Positions 1-12,078 of a stretch of DNA of 64,000 nt are shown in pieces; the stretch's first letter is position 1; every line of letters starts with the position of its first letter. The DNA lies in NCBI GenBank assembly GCA_022702705.1, contig CM040421.1, forward strand, positions 73,030,121 through 73,094,120, written 5' to 3'. The DNA comes from Papilionanthe hookeriana x Papilionanthe teres. Its lineage: Eukaryota; Streptophyta; Magnoliopsida; Asparagales; Orchidaceae. The translations under genes and the position numbers were made by a program. Below the pieces are notes generated by a model. It searched no databases and had not been told where the DNA came from. It saw nothing but the letters and a program-made list of their open reading frames with translations.

Positions 1-375
1 TCATAAAGAGAATACCAAAATTTACATGATTTGACTTAAACAAATATATGGAAGTAATCGCATAGAGATTAAGGAATCAACTAAACTATAAAAGGAAAAC
101 AAAAAAATACGGTTTAAAAGAAGTTGGAGATGTGAACAAAAAATACAAATTTATCCGGCTAAAAAAAATTGCAATCACATTTTATGACAAGAGAGCTAGA
201 TGTGGAGAAGCAGATGCTATTGCTACTGTAGTTAGTCTCATCCCTACTCTATTGGAGTAGTCAAAGTAAGAAACGTTTCTTGTAATAACCAAAAGGCTTT
301 TTCTTTTGCCAGAAACAAAAAAACTAATGCCTTTACTATAGGAGAAGCCAAAAATAAAAAAAAAGATAAAACACT
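1..375. other. AT-rich sequence, no gene recognised
   Basis: I see no conserved coding sequence or repeat here. Short reading frames have low-complexity composition and no recognisable family. Confidence 0.5.
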
Positions 376-389
376 CCATACAAGCACCT

Positions 390-585
390 ACAACAACAAC
401 AACAAACCCTTATCCCATTATGTGGGGTCGGCTACATGAATCATTTTTCTCCATTGCATCCTATTGAGTGTCATATTTTCACTTAATTCTAATAAATTAA
501 GCTCATTTTTTATACAATATGTCGAAGTCTTTCTAGGTCTACCTCTGCTTTTCTTAACATAAGTCGAATTTAAAACAACTACTTT
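390..585 (-). mobile_element. 5'-truncated RTE LINE, 3' end only
   Basis: The plus strand begins with a (CAA)n tract followed by the complement of the plant RTE 3' end (cattatgtggggtcggctac), so the element lies on the minus strand with its (TTG)n tail at the left. The coding remnant encodes the RTE C-terminus with RGRPRKT and MTLNRMQWRK motifs. A 14-bp direct repeat, ccatacaRcacct-like with one mismatch, flanks it at 376-389 and 586-599 and is the likely target-site duplication. The two sides define a 196-bp insertion. It has no function of its own. Confidence 0.85.
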
Positions 586-599
586 CCATACAAACACCT

Positions 600-1600
600 G
601 AAGAAAAAAAATAGAAATGTTTGAGATAATGAACCAAATTGACAGCTGAACATGTTCGTAACCATACTCAATCAAGCCCAAGTCGATCGAAGTAAGATCG
701 CAACAGTTCCAGTGAAAATATAAGATGTGCATTCATGGTAGAAATCTTCAGGAAGCATGACTTTACCCAAAATAACCAAAATCAACATTGAGTTATACGT
801 CGGCACTCTACAGGCGAAATATCAGCCAATTTGCTAAGTTCAGTAAGGTAAATTTGTGGGTAAGTAATGATTTCCTTGGGTTCCTAAGGTTATTTTGGCT
901 ACTAGGAATTTTAGTGAAATGAATTGAGAGAATTCAAGTCAACAGATATAGATTTAAAATCAACACATTAAAGTGTTGGGATTTCAGTTTATTGCCTTCA
1001 TTTTCCCTGATTGACCTCTATATCTGCTCCAAAACGGATTCCTTCAAAGACAACAAAATAGACGGCTAACAATCACAGGAGCATACAGGTCCAAATTGAA
1101 ACATAACCAACAAGAAAAATAATAAATGTTGCTCATTTCATAAAATAAATTGTATTGTTGCATCTGAAGTATCAAATTTAATAAAATAAAGGGCCCTAGA
1201 GATCAATTCAAGCAGATAACGGACCTAACATGTACAAATTTGGTTTAAAATATTTCAAGCACAATCAAACCACTCAAACATCGCCACCTCTGCAAAAAGA
1301 CAGTGCTGACATTATGAAATGTCAAAATTACTCAAGATAGACATCCATATTGTCTGCATCAACATATTAGAAGTTAATATGAGCTATTAAAATTACCCAA
1401 AATATAAAGTGGTAAAAATTATGAGAACTTAAAATTAACCAAAATTGATATCCATATTGTCTGAGTCACCATACAAATTTTATCCCAGAGAAATGAGCAG
1501 ACATCAATTCGTATCAAATTTTACAGCATGCGCAGCACGTAATCCTTGATTTGGTGCGAAAAGATTCCACGCAACACAATTCTTCAAAACAACAGCTCGT
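600..1600. other. Intergenic AT-rich sequence
   Basis: No gene, recognisable transposon protein or tandem array was found. The left end of the Harbinger relic that finishes at 2164 may lie in this stretch, but no matching inverted terminus was recognised. Confidence 0.4.
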
Positions 1601-1818
1601 GTTTATGAATTCACCTGATCCGTCGCAGCAATGAAGCGAGATAGAGAGCAGCGAACGATGAAGCCTCCGGCCGCGAGACGAGGAGGAGGAGGAGAGGTGT
1701 TCGTGCGAGAGGAGGAGAACGAGGAGAGGCGTCCGTGAGCGGGAAGGAGATGTGTTCCCTGCGAGTTACAGCGGGTTCGGCTTTCCCTTCGAAAGCCGAA
1801 CAGGACGAGAAGCAGGCT

Positions 1819-1940
1819 CGGCTTTCCCTTAGGGCGCGTTCGTGCGAGAGGAGGAGGAGAAGGAGGGAGAGGAGTTCGGGCGGCTTTCCCTTAGGGCGTT
1901 CGTGCGAGAGGAGGAGGAGAAGGAGGGAGAGGAGTTCAGG
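1819..1940. repeat. Two-copy GC-rich tandem repeat (62/60 bp)
   Basis: Two near-identical units, 1819-1880 and 1881-1940, each begin cggctttcccttagggcg and contain a run of gaggaggagaaggagg. They differ by a 2-bp gap and few other changes. The open frame through them is arginine-rich low complexity and is not considered a gene. Confidence 0.85.
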
Positions 1941-2009
1941 CGAATTTCACCTGATCGGCTTTCGAAGGTTAGGGCAAGGGCGAAATAGTATTTCGCGCCC
2001 TGTAGTAAA

Positions 2010-2047
2010 CAGAACGCGCCAAGTCACGGGGGACTTGGCGCGTTCTG
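2010..2047. repeat. Perfect 16-bp-arm inverted repeat, 6-nt loop
   Basis: The arms cagaacgcgccaagtc (2010-2025) and gacttggcgcgttctg (2032-2047) are exact reverse complements around a 6-nt loop. It lies inside the GC-rich leader of the Harbinger relic. A weaker hairpin (gggcgaaata...tttcgcgccc) precedes it. Confidence 0.9.
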
Positions 2048-2169
2048 CTTCTAATAGAAAATAGAAAATGTGTTTTTTAAAACGCCAATAGAACGCTTTA
2101 TCCAAACTTAAAATTGTGTTTTCAAAAACGCCACCGCTGCTAATATGTTGTCCCAAACGCAGCCTAAGT

Positions 2170-5100
2170 AAAGAATGCAGTGCAATAATTCAAAAGAAAC
2201 TACCTGAAAAGCTTAAGGATCCTGGAAGTTTCACTATACCCTGTGCTATTGGAGAAAAATTTTGTGGAAAAGCTTTATGTGATTTAGGAGCAAGTATTAA
2301 TCTCATGTCATTTTCTATCTTTCGAAGATTAGATTTAGAAGATATTACTCCCACCACTGTAACCCTTCAGTTAGCTGATAGATCTATCACTTATCCTAAA
2401 AGATTTATAGAGGATGTCCTTGTTAAAGTGGATAAATTTATCTTCCCTGTAGATTTCATATTACTTGATATGGAAGAAGATAAAGATATACCTATTATTT
2501 TAGGGAGACCTTTTCTAGCTACCGGACGAGCTATGATTGATGTGCAAAAGGGAGAACTAACCATGAGAGTTAATGATCAAGAAATTAAATTCAATGTTCT
2601 TAAATCAATGAAGTACACGATAAAGAGAAATGTTATCGAATGGATATAATTGATTATTTAATTGAAAAACATTATCAAGAAAAATGTAAAGTCATTTCTG
2701 AAGAAAAATTTGAATTTTTAACTGATGAAAATAAAGTAGTAGAGGAAGAAGAGACTCATTTTATTAAAGATAATTGGGAAACTTTAGACATAACTCAAAA
2801 TGATATGCTTTTACCATCAATTAAAAAAGCCCCTGAACTGGAATTAAAAATGTTACCTTCCCATTTAAAATATGTGTTTCTTGGAAATGCGTTAACTTTA
2901 CCTGTTATTATTTCTTCTGAACTAAATAAGGATCAAGAAGAAAAACTACTAGGTGTGTTAAAGAATTATAAGAAAGCTTTTGGTTGGACTATTGCTGATA
3001 TAAGAGGAATAAGCCCTTCTATTTGCATGCATAGAATCTCAATGAAAGAAAATTTTAAGCCTATTATAGAATCGCAAAGAAGATTAAATCCTATCATGAA
3101 AGAGGTTGTTAAAAAAGAAATTATTAAGTGGTTAGATGCTGGTATTATTTATCCTATTTCGGATAGTCAATGGGTAAGTCCTATTCATTGTGTTCGAAAA
3201 AGGAGGTGTAAGCTGTCATTGTTAATGATAAAAATGAACTTATTCCTACAAGACAAGTTACTTGGATGGCGAATTTGTATTGACTATAGGAAATTAAATA
3301 AAGCCACTAGAAAGGATCATTTTTTTTACCTTTCTTGGATCAAATGCTCGATAAATTAGCTGGACACTCATATTTTTGTTTTTGGATGGATATTTTGGTT
3401 ATCATCAATTACTTATTGCTCCTGAGGACCAAGAAAAGACAACATTTACAAGTCCTTATGGAACATTTGCTTTTAGAAGAATGCATTTTGGTTTATGTAA
3501 TGCACCTACAACTTTTCAAAGATGTATGATGTCAATATTTTGTGATTTGATTGACAAAGGAATTGAAATATTCATGGACGAATTTTCAGTCTTTGGAACT
3601 TTTGAATCTTGTTTGGAAAACATAGCCAAAGTTACGAAAAGATGTGAAGAAACAAATTTAGTTCTTAAGCTGGGAAAAATGTCAATTCATGGTCACAGAA
3701 GGCATTGTATTTGGTCACAAAGTATCACAAAAGGGATGGAAGTAGATCGAGCAAAAGTAAAAATTATTGTTGAATTGCAACCACCTACTACTGCTATTCG
3801 ATGTGAGAAGTTTTCTAGGTCATGCTTGGATTTTATAGAAGATACATAAAGGATTTTTCTAAAATTGCTAAACCTCTTTGTCATTTATTGGAAAAAGGTG
3901 CAAAATTTGAATTTAATAAAGAATGTATTAATGCTTTTAATATTCTAAAAGAAAAATTAATAACCGCACCTATCATTGTTGCACCTAATTGGAATAAATC
4001 TTTTGAATTAATGTGTGATGCATGTGATTTTGCAATTGGAGCTGTATTAGGACAAAAATATGAGAAAATTTTTAAAGTTGTATGTTATGCTAGTCAAAAT
4101 CTCACTGAAACACAAAGAAATTACACTACCACTGAGAAAGAGCTTCTAGCTATAGTATAGGCCTTTGATAAATTTAGATATTATCTTCTTGGTACTAAAT
4201 GCATAGTTCATACTGATCATTCTGCTATTAAATATCTATTATCTAAGAAGGATTCTAAACCTAGACTTATAAGATGGGTTTTACTTCTACAAGAATTTGA
4301 TTTTCAAATAGTAGATGGAAAAGGAACTGAAAACCAAATTACTGATCATTTGTCTAGAATTAAAAATGATATTATTTCGGAAGAAAATATAAATGAGAAA
4401 TTTCCTGATGAACCTTTATATGATATTGAAGAATACAAAACACCTTGGTATGTTGATATTGTTAATTATTTAGTTAGCAATATTTTGCCTTATGACTTGG
4501 ATAACAAATTTATTAAGAAATTTAAATATGATGCTAAATTTTATATTTGGGAAGAACCTCATTTATTTAAAATTGGTAAAGATTCTATGATTCAAAGATG
4601 TGTACCTTATGAGGAAACTTTTGCTATTATTCAAAAAAGTCATGATTTCAATTTTGGAAGACACTTTGGCATAGATGAAACTGCATTTAAAATTTTAAAT
4701 TCTGGATTTTATTGGCATACCCTATTTAAAGATGTGAGACAATATGTGAAAACATGTGATCGATGTCAAAGGATGGGAAATATATCTAGGAAGGATGAAA
4801 TGTCTTTAATCTATATATTGGAAGTTGAAATTTTTGATATATGTGGTTTAGACTTTATGGGACCTTTGTTCCATCGTCTGGAAAAATTTATATTTTATTA
4901 GCAGTTGATTATGTTTCAAAGTGGATTGATGTTGTTGCTTTACCAAAATGTGATTCCAAAGGTGTTTCTAAATTTTTAAAGAAAATGATATTTTCAAGAT
5001 TTGGAATGCCTAAGGTAATTATCACTGATGGTGGAAGTCATTTCAGGAATATAAGAATTCAATCATTACTACAAAAATTTGGAATCAAACATAGAATTGC

Positions 5101-5728
5101 AACTGCTTATCACCCACAAACAAGTGGAATGGCTGAAGTATCAAACAAAGAAATTAAAAAAAATTTAGAGAAGACTGTTAATCCTAAAAGAACTGATTGG
5201 GTTGATAGACTTGATTCTGCATTATGGGCTTATAGAACAGCTTATAAGACACCAATCGGAATGTCGCCTTACCGGTTAATTTATGGTAAACATTGTCACT
5301 TACACGTAGAACTTGAACATAAAACTTATTGGGCGATAAAGGAGTTTAATTTTAATTTGAATAAAGCGGAGAAAAACGATTATTGCAATTAAATGAGATG
5401 GAAGAAATAAGAAATGAAGCATATGAAAATGTGAGGATTTATAAAGAGAAAATGAAGATGTTGCATGATAAAAAAATTTCAGGAAAAATTTTTGAGCCTG
5501 GACAAAAAGTATTACTGTTTAACTCTCGTTTAAGACTTTTTCCTGCAAAATTAAGATCTAAATGGATTGGACCCTATTTAGTTGAGAAGTATACCATTAT
5601 GGAGCTGTGGATATTAAAGATCCCAAAATAGGAAAAATTTTTAAAGTAAATGGAGTAAGATTGAAGCCTTATTTGGGAGATATTAAAAAGATTTATAAAG
5701 AGACTTATGAATTGAGTCAACCTGATTA
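2170..5728 (+). pseudogene. Athila-type pol (protease-RT-RNase H-integrase), broken
   Basis: The protein order is typical of Ty3/gypsy pol. An aspartic protease has its active site at CDLGASINLM (near 2278). Reverse transcriptase follows with WRICIDYRKLNKATRKDH (near 3270), FGLCNAPTTFQR and FMDEFSVFG (near 3570). RNase H has TTTEKELLAIV (near 4130), and integrase has a CDRCQ zinc motif (near 4755), TDGGSHF (near 5025) and the EVSNKEIK glutamate (near 5135). The C-terminus ends with RLRLFPAKLRSKWIGPY (near 5525). The frame changes near 2640, 3340-3380, 3820, 4850, 5380 and 5600, and a TAG at 4158 interrupts RNase H. The second catalytic aspartate of RT is glutamate (FMDE). No product is expected. 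Confidence 0.9.
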
Positions 5729-6103
5729 AAGATTTACTTAAGTCAGGCTGACGACGTTAAACCAAACACTTTGTGGGAGGCAACCCATAATTATCTTTTG
5801 TTATGAGTGTTTTCGTGTAAGGTTATGTCTCGATCTTGATTAATTTTATATTACTTTAGAAAAATTTGATGCTTATAAGTCTTTAATGACTTGGGCTGAA
5901 AATTATTTTGAAGTATGTAAGATTTAAAAATTAGATCACTCTATTTTGAATATGAGTAAAAAGGAGATCAAGTTAACCTTCATTATGATTGTTTACAATG
6001 TAAGTTATTGAGTCTAAATTACTCTTACCAGTATAATTTACCTATCTTGGAGAACGAAATTTTAAAATTTGACAATTAGGCAAAACGGAGTTGAACATAG
6101 TTC

Positions 6104-6200
6104 CGGCGCCTAGGAGCCAGAATTCGGCGCCCAAGCACCAGATTCAACTATGTATCAATAGGTTCGGCGCTTAGGCGCCAGATTCGGCGCCTAAGCGCCA
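6104..6200. repeat. Cluster of GGCGCCTAGG/GGCGCTTAGG palindromic motifs
   Basis: Four imperfect copies of a motif resembling ggcgcctaggcgccag occur within about 100 bp. The same motif recurs as perfect palindromes at 14438-14455 and 14461-14474, and as ggcgcctaggcgcg at 17527-17540 in the 3' LTR. It is therefore an element-specific repeat, perhaps able to form hairpins. Confidence 0.7.
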
Positions 6201-6349
6201 CGGTTACTGGGTCGTGCAAAAACCGAAAATTTTCAGTTTTTCACACGATTTTTCCCTTTAAATCAACATATCTTCTTCCCTAACCATCAAGCAATCAAAA
6301 TTACGTCCCTTGCACTTCATTCTTGAGAGATTTGAGAAATTTTGAAGAA

Positions 6350-6577
6350 ATGGAAGGAAGAAATCATGGAGAAGAAGCTAGGGACAAGATCTCAAAGGAT
6401 CCTCAACCCTACTTCAATGGTTTCATCGCTGTAAGTTTAGAAAAAATTTCTAGTCGTTTGGATAAGTTTGAAGCAGAGTTTAAAAGCATTAGAGATCGCC
6501 TTCATAAGATGTTTCATCAAGTTGAACATCTAGAATGGCAAATGAAACTTCAATTTGATCATTTTGCGGCTTATTAA
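6350..6577 (+). CDS. Small charged ORF in the Athila spacer
   Basis: The frame from ATG 6350 encodes 75 residues (start MEGRNHGEEARDKISKDPQP) with a heptad-like stretch (SLEKISSRLDKFEAEFKS) suggesting a short coiled coil. Nothing outside the element recommends it as a host gene. It sits in the post-pol region where Athila elements keep their extra gene, so it may be a remnant of that reading frame or chance. I do not recognise a family. Confidence 0.25.
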   Translation: MEGRNHGEEARDKISKDPQPYFNGFIAVSLEKISSRLDKFEAEFKSIRDRLHKMFHQVEHLEWQMKLQFDHFAAY

Positions 6578-6841
6578 GATGCTCAAGTTGAAATGTATGC
6601 GAAGAATAAGTGGATTGACGAAAAGACGGCTACGGATTTCCCGAGAGCGTTAGTGTTCTTTCCAAGTGGAATACATAATTTCCCTTGTGAAGATTAGAAT
6701 ATTCTGGTAATGAGATAGTTATTATATGGTTTGTTGAGTCGTTGCATCGATTTAGAGAATCGATTGTGTTTGTTTGTGTATTTGCTTTCATGTTCAATGT
6801 GTGTTGTTTTTGCTTAGAAATTGTTGTGTTTGAGCGTTGTT

Positions 6842-6862
6842 GACCTCATTTTTGATGAGGTC
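6842..6862. repeat. 8-bp-arm hairpin at the element's left end
   Basis: The arms gacctcat (6842-6849) and atgaggtc (6855-6862) are perfect inverted repeats separated by ttttg, 4 bp inside the TG terminus of the 7.3-kb element. Confidence 0.8.
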
Positions 6863-9849
6863 TTCCCTTCTTCTTTTTAGTGCTTAGGATCTAGCCTTAG
6901 GCTTTTCCTTTGACTATCTTAGAGGAGTAGAATTGGGACCCACCTTTTAGAAATTCCAAACATTTCTAAACTCCCTGCAAACTCCACAAACTCTGACCAT
7001 AGACCCCTAATCACCTAGAGGGTTGAAATCAAATGTGGAAGTTTAAAGGATGAGTTCCTATAGGACTCTTTGGCCTTAGGACTACCCCAGGTGGCCCGGT
7101 CCGATGAGGGGCCGACTTACACACACTACACTTATACACTACACTTACACACTACATTTCCACACACTTCCTAAAACCACACCCATACCCAACTTGACCT
7201 CCTGACTCATGTAGGTAATTCACATGGATGGTCCTTAACCCCTAAGCCCTTGGTTAAGAGGGTTAGGAACAACATAGTGAATGCCTCAAATGAGTCCTCT
7301 CATGGCTCATATGGGCTTGAAATGGCTTCATGGCTCAACCAAAATGACTTCTTTCCACCAAAATTTACCCAATCTTCAATTTCCCAAATTTTCAATTTTT
7401 GACCCCCGGGGCCCTACACCTACTAAACCTACCCAAAACCTCGAAATTACCCAAATTTTTGCAAAATTTCCAAATTACCTAAAATTCTTCAAAATTATTC
7501 CCAAACATTTCTACACCACTCAAATTGACCATCTATATCCAAAAATACCAAAAATTCCAAGAAAACCTCCCAATACCCTCCAAATACCCAAAATACCCTT
7601 CTTGACCCAAAAATCCAAAAATTCAGAAAATTCCCAGAAAATTCCAGAAAATCCTAAATATTCCCAATTTCATTTTGTCCAACTACACCATGGGCCAATT
7701 TTGTCAATTTACCCTACTTTTGTCAAAACCCCCAAATTGACCCATTTTTAACCCAAAGTGAACCCAATGTTAAACCAAACCTATCCAATTGACCCCAATT
7801 TTGGTCCAATTCAATTCTAAACTTCAATTCAACATTCCTAATACTAATTTAGACCAAATCCAAGTCCAATTTGATTGACATTTGGATCTAATTCCACTTT
7901 TGACCTTAAGGCCCATTTTTTTGACCTAAGCCCAAACCTAACCCAAATGAACCCAAACCCCAAAAATCAAAGCCCAACCAAAGTTAAAACCTCTTTGAAA
8001 CACTCCCATAAACACTTCTCAACAATAATTCTACATCAATTTCAACCCTAGCCCAACATTGGCCCAACTTGGCCCATTTGGACCTATATTAGCCCATTCA
8101 CCAAAAGAATCCAAATCCAACCCCATTCAAGCCCAAACTACCCCAAATTTGTTTCAAATCACTCATGACACATCCATGAGCTAAAACCAACAATTATTTG
8201 GCCCAACCTTTTACAAAAATTTTCATCCATAAACACATTCATAAACTTAAAAGCCCACTTCCCTTAAACCTTTCTAAAAGCCCATTTCCTTCAAAATTCA
8301 AAAGCCCAAATCTACCCTAAAGCCCACATGACATCTCCATTTGTCATCCATCTAATTAAATCCATTACCTAAGTCCTAAAATCACCATCAAATTATTCCA
8401 AATCAAGTTTCATACAAATTTCCATCAAAACATCCAAAATTCTTAAAACCCATTTTCATGAAATTGACCCAAGCTTTTCCCAAGCCAAATGGAGCCAAGG
8501 ATGAGCCATTCACAAGCCATATGAAGCCATGAAAGTTTGGCATGTGACCATGCCATTAATGGCAAAAGGAGGAGGTCCTTTAACCATCTCCTAAAAGTCA
8601 TTAGCTTTAAGCATGTCTCCCATTAACCAAGATTTAATCCAAATATTCTTGGATAAGGACATCACCACCTCTTGACCGAGCTAGCCTAACCGATCTTCTC
8701 AGCCCAAGACCAGCCATGGGGAGGTGAACCCAACCCAAACCAATGGGTTGACCAATTTCAAGCCAAAATGACCCCCTCCCCATTCCATTTTAATTCAAAC
8801 ACTTTACACATGTCCAAACCCAATCGACTTCACCATTGCCAAGTCCCGACCTCCCCGGTCAAGATGGTGACCCATGCTGCCGGCCAGCCGCCCGGATCGC
8901 CGGAAAACACCACACCCGAGAGCTCACATGTGAGCCAACTTTGGAATTCCACCTTCGTCGAGCTGCCCCATGCCCAATGGCCACCATGGCTGTTCTTCTC
9001 CTCACCAGAGCAGCTGATCCCAAGCCCTAACTCCCCCTGGGAGGCCACCCAGCCAGCTCTATTTAAACTCCACCCCTCTCGGCCATGAGAGAAGAGAAGC
9101 AAAAAACCTTGCCAAAACTCTGCCAAAATTGTTCCAGACCCTTCTCCACCCTTAGAGCACTTGATCCCCAGTGGAATTCCCGACCATTTCTCCTCCGAAA
9201 GCTCAATTTCGGAGTTGAAATTCCACCCAAAACCGGGACACTTCTCCACGAGTGAGCCAATTCTCAAATTGATTGGCTCTACACCTTCACCGGACCAAGG
9301 GAAGGTGTCCACCATCAAAAGCCCCATCTCCGAGCCACCCGGTTGCTCCGAGCCTCCAAGCTTTGTGATCGGGCTTGGTCGAAATCATATCCGAGCAATT
9401 CACTGGACCGGGAGACTTCATCCGGAGCTTGCCGGGACCCGATCGAAGGTGCAACAACTCTCGGATTGAAGCCACACTTCTCCGAGCCAAGGTATGAGCT
9501 AACTCTTCATCCCGAGCTTCTGAAGATTCTCTATTTCAAATGCCTTAGTTTCAATGCATGTTAACCGTATGGATGCGTTCGTCTCTTCAAAACGAATCCA
9601 TAGAGTATAAGAACGTAAAAATCCATTGAGAATCGAGTGAGATCTTAGGGATTTAGTGTGGACGGCTCTCGGGTGAGAACACTTGGGGACGATGAACGGA
9701 TGCCGTCCATTCAATACACGCGCGGACGAACGGCTCAGATGGCGTCGGACCGAGAAACGGTGCGAGAACCGCGGGGCCCGGCTGCTGACTCGGATGGCGG
9801 CGCCCAATCACGGCGCGACACGTACCCCTTCGGAGTCTGCCGATGTTTC

Positions 9850-9905
9850 GTCGGCGCCGCGTGGATAAATAGAAAATTAGGGTATTTTCTTATTTATTTA
9901 ATTCC
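9850..9905 (+). promoter_or_regulatory. Possible LTR core promoter (TATA-like)
   Basis: A GC-rich block (9640-9860) changes abruptly to AT-rich sequence at gtggataaatagaaaattag, a layout resembling a plant core promoter with a TATA box. It would suit the U3/R transition if the host element is an LTR. This rests on sequence appearance only. Confidence 0.25.
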
Positions 9906-11668
9906 CTAAACTTCAAAAATCCATATCTTTGTGTAGAAAAATCATAAAAATAAAATAAAAATACCCTCTTGCTCAGATGAACGGAGGAGAATAATGTGAA
10001 AAAGAAATCACTTAATTTCATCAAGTATTTTATTTTTTATAATTTATTTACTCTCTGCATTGTTTTAATTCTCCATGCATGCATACAATTCACCATGGCA
10101 TGAGACCATAGGGCTTTTGAAACCTCTGAACTTGGGAACATTCCCTGAATTTTCCAAGGTCAGAGGCCATCTCTGTGAAAAGTTATTTATTTTTCAAATG
10201 CATGTTGCTGTTTTGAGTATTTTAATTCCAAAAATTAGCATGTTGTGAAATAAATTCCAGGAAAATTTGGTGATGTTCCTTATAACCAGAGAACCCTAGG
10301 AAAAATAGGTTTTGACTTAGTTCATTCAAAACAACCCTAATTGACTTAAACACCCAAAATAGGTCTTTAATTAATTAGAGTTAACCAAACATCAAATTGA
10401 CTTGAAATCAATTCTCCACTGACCTTTAGGATCAGAGGAATCCACCATAAAAATTTGAGGTCAATTGGACTTGGTTAGCCCCACTAATTGGGTTGATTAA
10501 GTCACTTAGCCATTTTAAACTTTAAAAATTCATAACTTTTAAAATACTATTCAAAAATTCACCAAATTGGTTTTGGAGCCTCTCTGATATCAGGGGAACC
10601 TAAGAAAATTAAAATTTCAATTTTCTAAAAAAGTTGATTTTTAATAATATTTTAATATCTTTAATAATTAAAAAATAATAAAAATCACAAAAATAATAAA
10701 ATTCACCAAAATGTCACATTTTGAATTCTAATCACTTAGGAACAAATCCCACATTTTTCCTAGGTCTATTTAGTGAGATATTGGATTTTAAAACCCTAGG
10801 GTAATTTTAAAATTAAAAAAAAATGTATTTTCTAGCATTTTCACTAAAATAATTATAATAAATCATAGAAAAATCAGAAAATTACAAAATTTGTTTCTCT
10901 GGTTTCCTTGATATTAGAGAGATTTTTGAAAAATATAAAATCCATTTTTCAACATTTATTTTATTTTTAAATTAATTAACACTCCAAAACTTAAAATAAT
11001 TATAATAAAAATAATATAATTCAAAAAATCACCAAAATTGGTCCAAGTGCTTCTCTGGTCATTAGGAATGTCCCCTAATTTTCTTAAGAACAGAAACTTT
11101 CCTTTGGTCATGTTATCAAATTTTCCTTGAAAATCTCCATTTTCCACCAAAAATAATTATATAAATAAATTAAATACAAAAAATCACATTTTCTCCTCTC
11201 ATGTCTTTATTGACATATGAGTGAAGTCACATAAAAATTTCAAATTCATTTAAGTTCAATTTAGTGAGTTATGAAATTATTAAGCTTAAGGGGTAAAATG
11301 GTAATTAAACTTTTAACCCTTAATTAAAACTTTAGGTTTAACAAAAAATCAACAAGTAAAATATTTGATCTTAATCTGATTTGGATGATTGAAATTTAAA
11401 TAATTAAAGGGTAGAAACCCATTAAATAATTTTAAAATGATTAAACTTTAATTGAATAATAGATTAAATTTGGAAGAATAATAAAATTGGAATTATTAAA
11501 ATAAGGGATATTTATTAGGAAGAGATTTATTCTTTAATTTAAAAACCCCTAAATTAATCATCTCATTAATGTTCAACTTTTAATTAAAATGATAATTCAA
11601 ATTCAAAATATTAAAAGACTTAATTAAATCATTAAACTCTTAAAAAAAAAATCTCAATTAAAATTATA

Positions 11669-12078
11669 AATTAAATTAAATTAAAATTAAATTAAATTAA
11701 ATTAAACAATTAAATTAAATTAAATTAAATAATTAAATTAAATTAAATTCAATAATTAAATTAAATTAAATTAAATAATTAAATTAAATTAAACAATTAA
11801 ATTAAATTAAATTAAATAATTAAATTAAATTAAATTCAATAATTAAATTAAATTAAATTAAATAATTAAATTAAATTAAACAATTAAATTAAATTAAATA
11901 ATTAAATTAAATTAAATTAAATAATTAAATTAAATTAAATAATTAAATTAAATTAAATTAAACAATTAAATTAAATTAAATAATTAAATTAAATTAAATC
12001 AAATCAAATTAATTAAATACCAAATCAAATTAAATTGAACTATGTTAAACTAAATCAAATTCAATTAAATTAAATTAA
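11669..12078. repeat. AATTAAATTAAA minisatellite array
   Basis: About 410 bp consist of units such as aattaaattaaattaaat with interspersed aataatt, aacaatt and aattcaat variants. Longer periods of roughly 24 and 48 bp are visible. It lies inside the 7.3-kb element. Confidence 0.9.

Larger units (their letters stand above)
1600..2164 (-). mobile_element. Terminal region of a PIF/Harbinger relic
   Basis: Read on the minus strand, the terminus GGCTGCGTTTGGGACAAC at 2164 continues through GCGGTGGCGTTTTTGAAAAC and aligns well with the start of the Harbinger element at 60716 (GAGGGCGTTTGGGGCGGC, then GGGCGGTGGCGTTATGAAAA). TAA at 2165-2167 fits the TWA target-site duplication of this superfamily. 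Inwards lies a GC-rich leader, as in the 60.7-kb copy. The left terminus was not found, so only part of the element is defined. Directly to its right begins the Athila pol relic. Confidence 0.6.
5729..6837 (+). other. Athila post-pol spacer
   Basis: It begins with the conserved post-pol phrase gttaaaccaaacactttgtg, followed by gggaggcaaccca. It then carries GGCGCC-rich palindromic repeats and a small coiled-coil-like reading frame. It resumes at 14175, after the inserted 7.3-kb element. Confidence 0.6.

Noticed and set aside
390..732. ORF of 104 codons as a gene
   Set aside because: Its C-terminal part is the RTE remnant and the rest crosses the target duplication into flanking DNA.
1735..2064. 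109-codon Arg/Glu-rich ORF
   Set aside because: It translates the gaggaggagaagg tandem repeat and the hairpin in a Harbinger leader; there is no protein family.
7281..9909. Several overlapping ORFs, including GC-rich ones at 8768-9909
   Set aside because: Overlapping frames on both strands without motifs, inside the 7.3-kb element; composition explains the lack of stops.
11669..12078. Possible CRISPR-like array or centromere satellite
   Set aside because: Units are 4-5-bp AAATT permutations with no unique spacers, and the array lies within a transposon.
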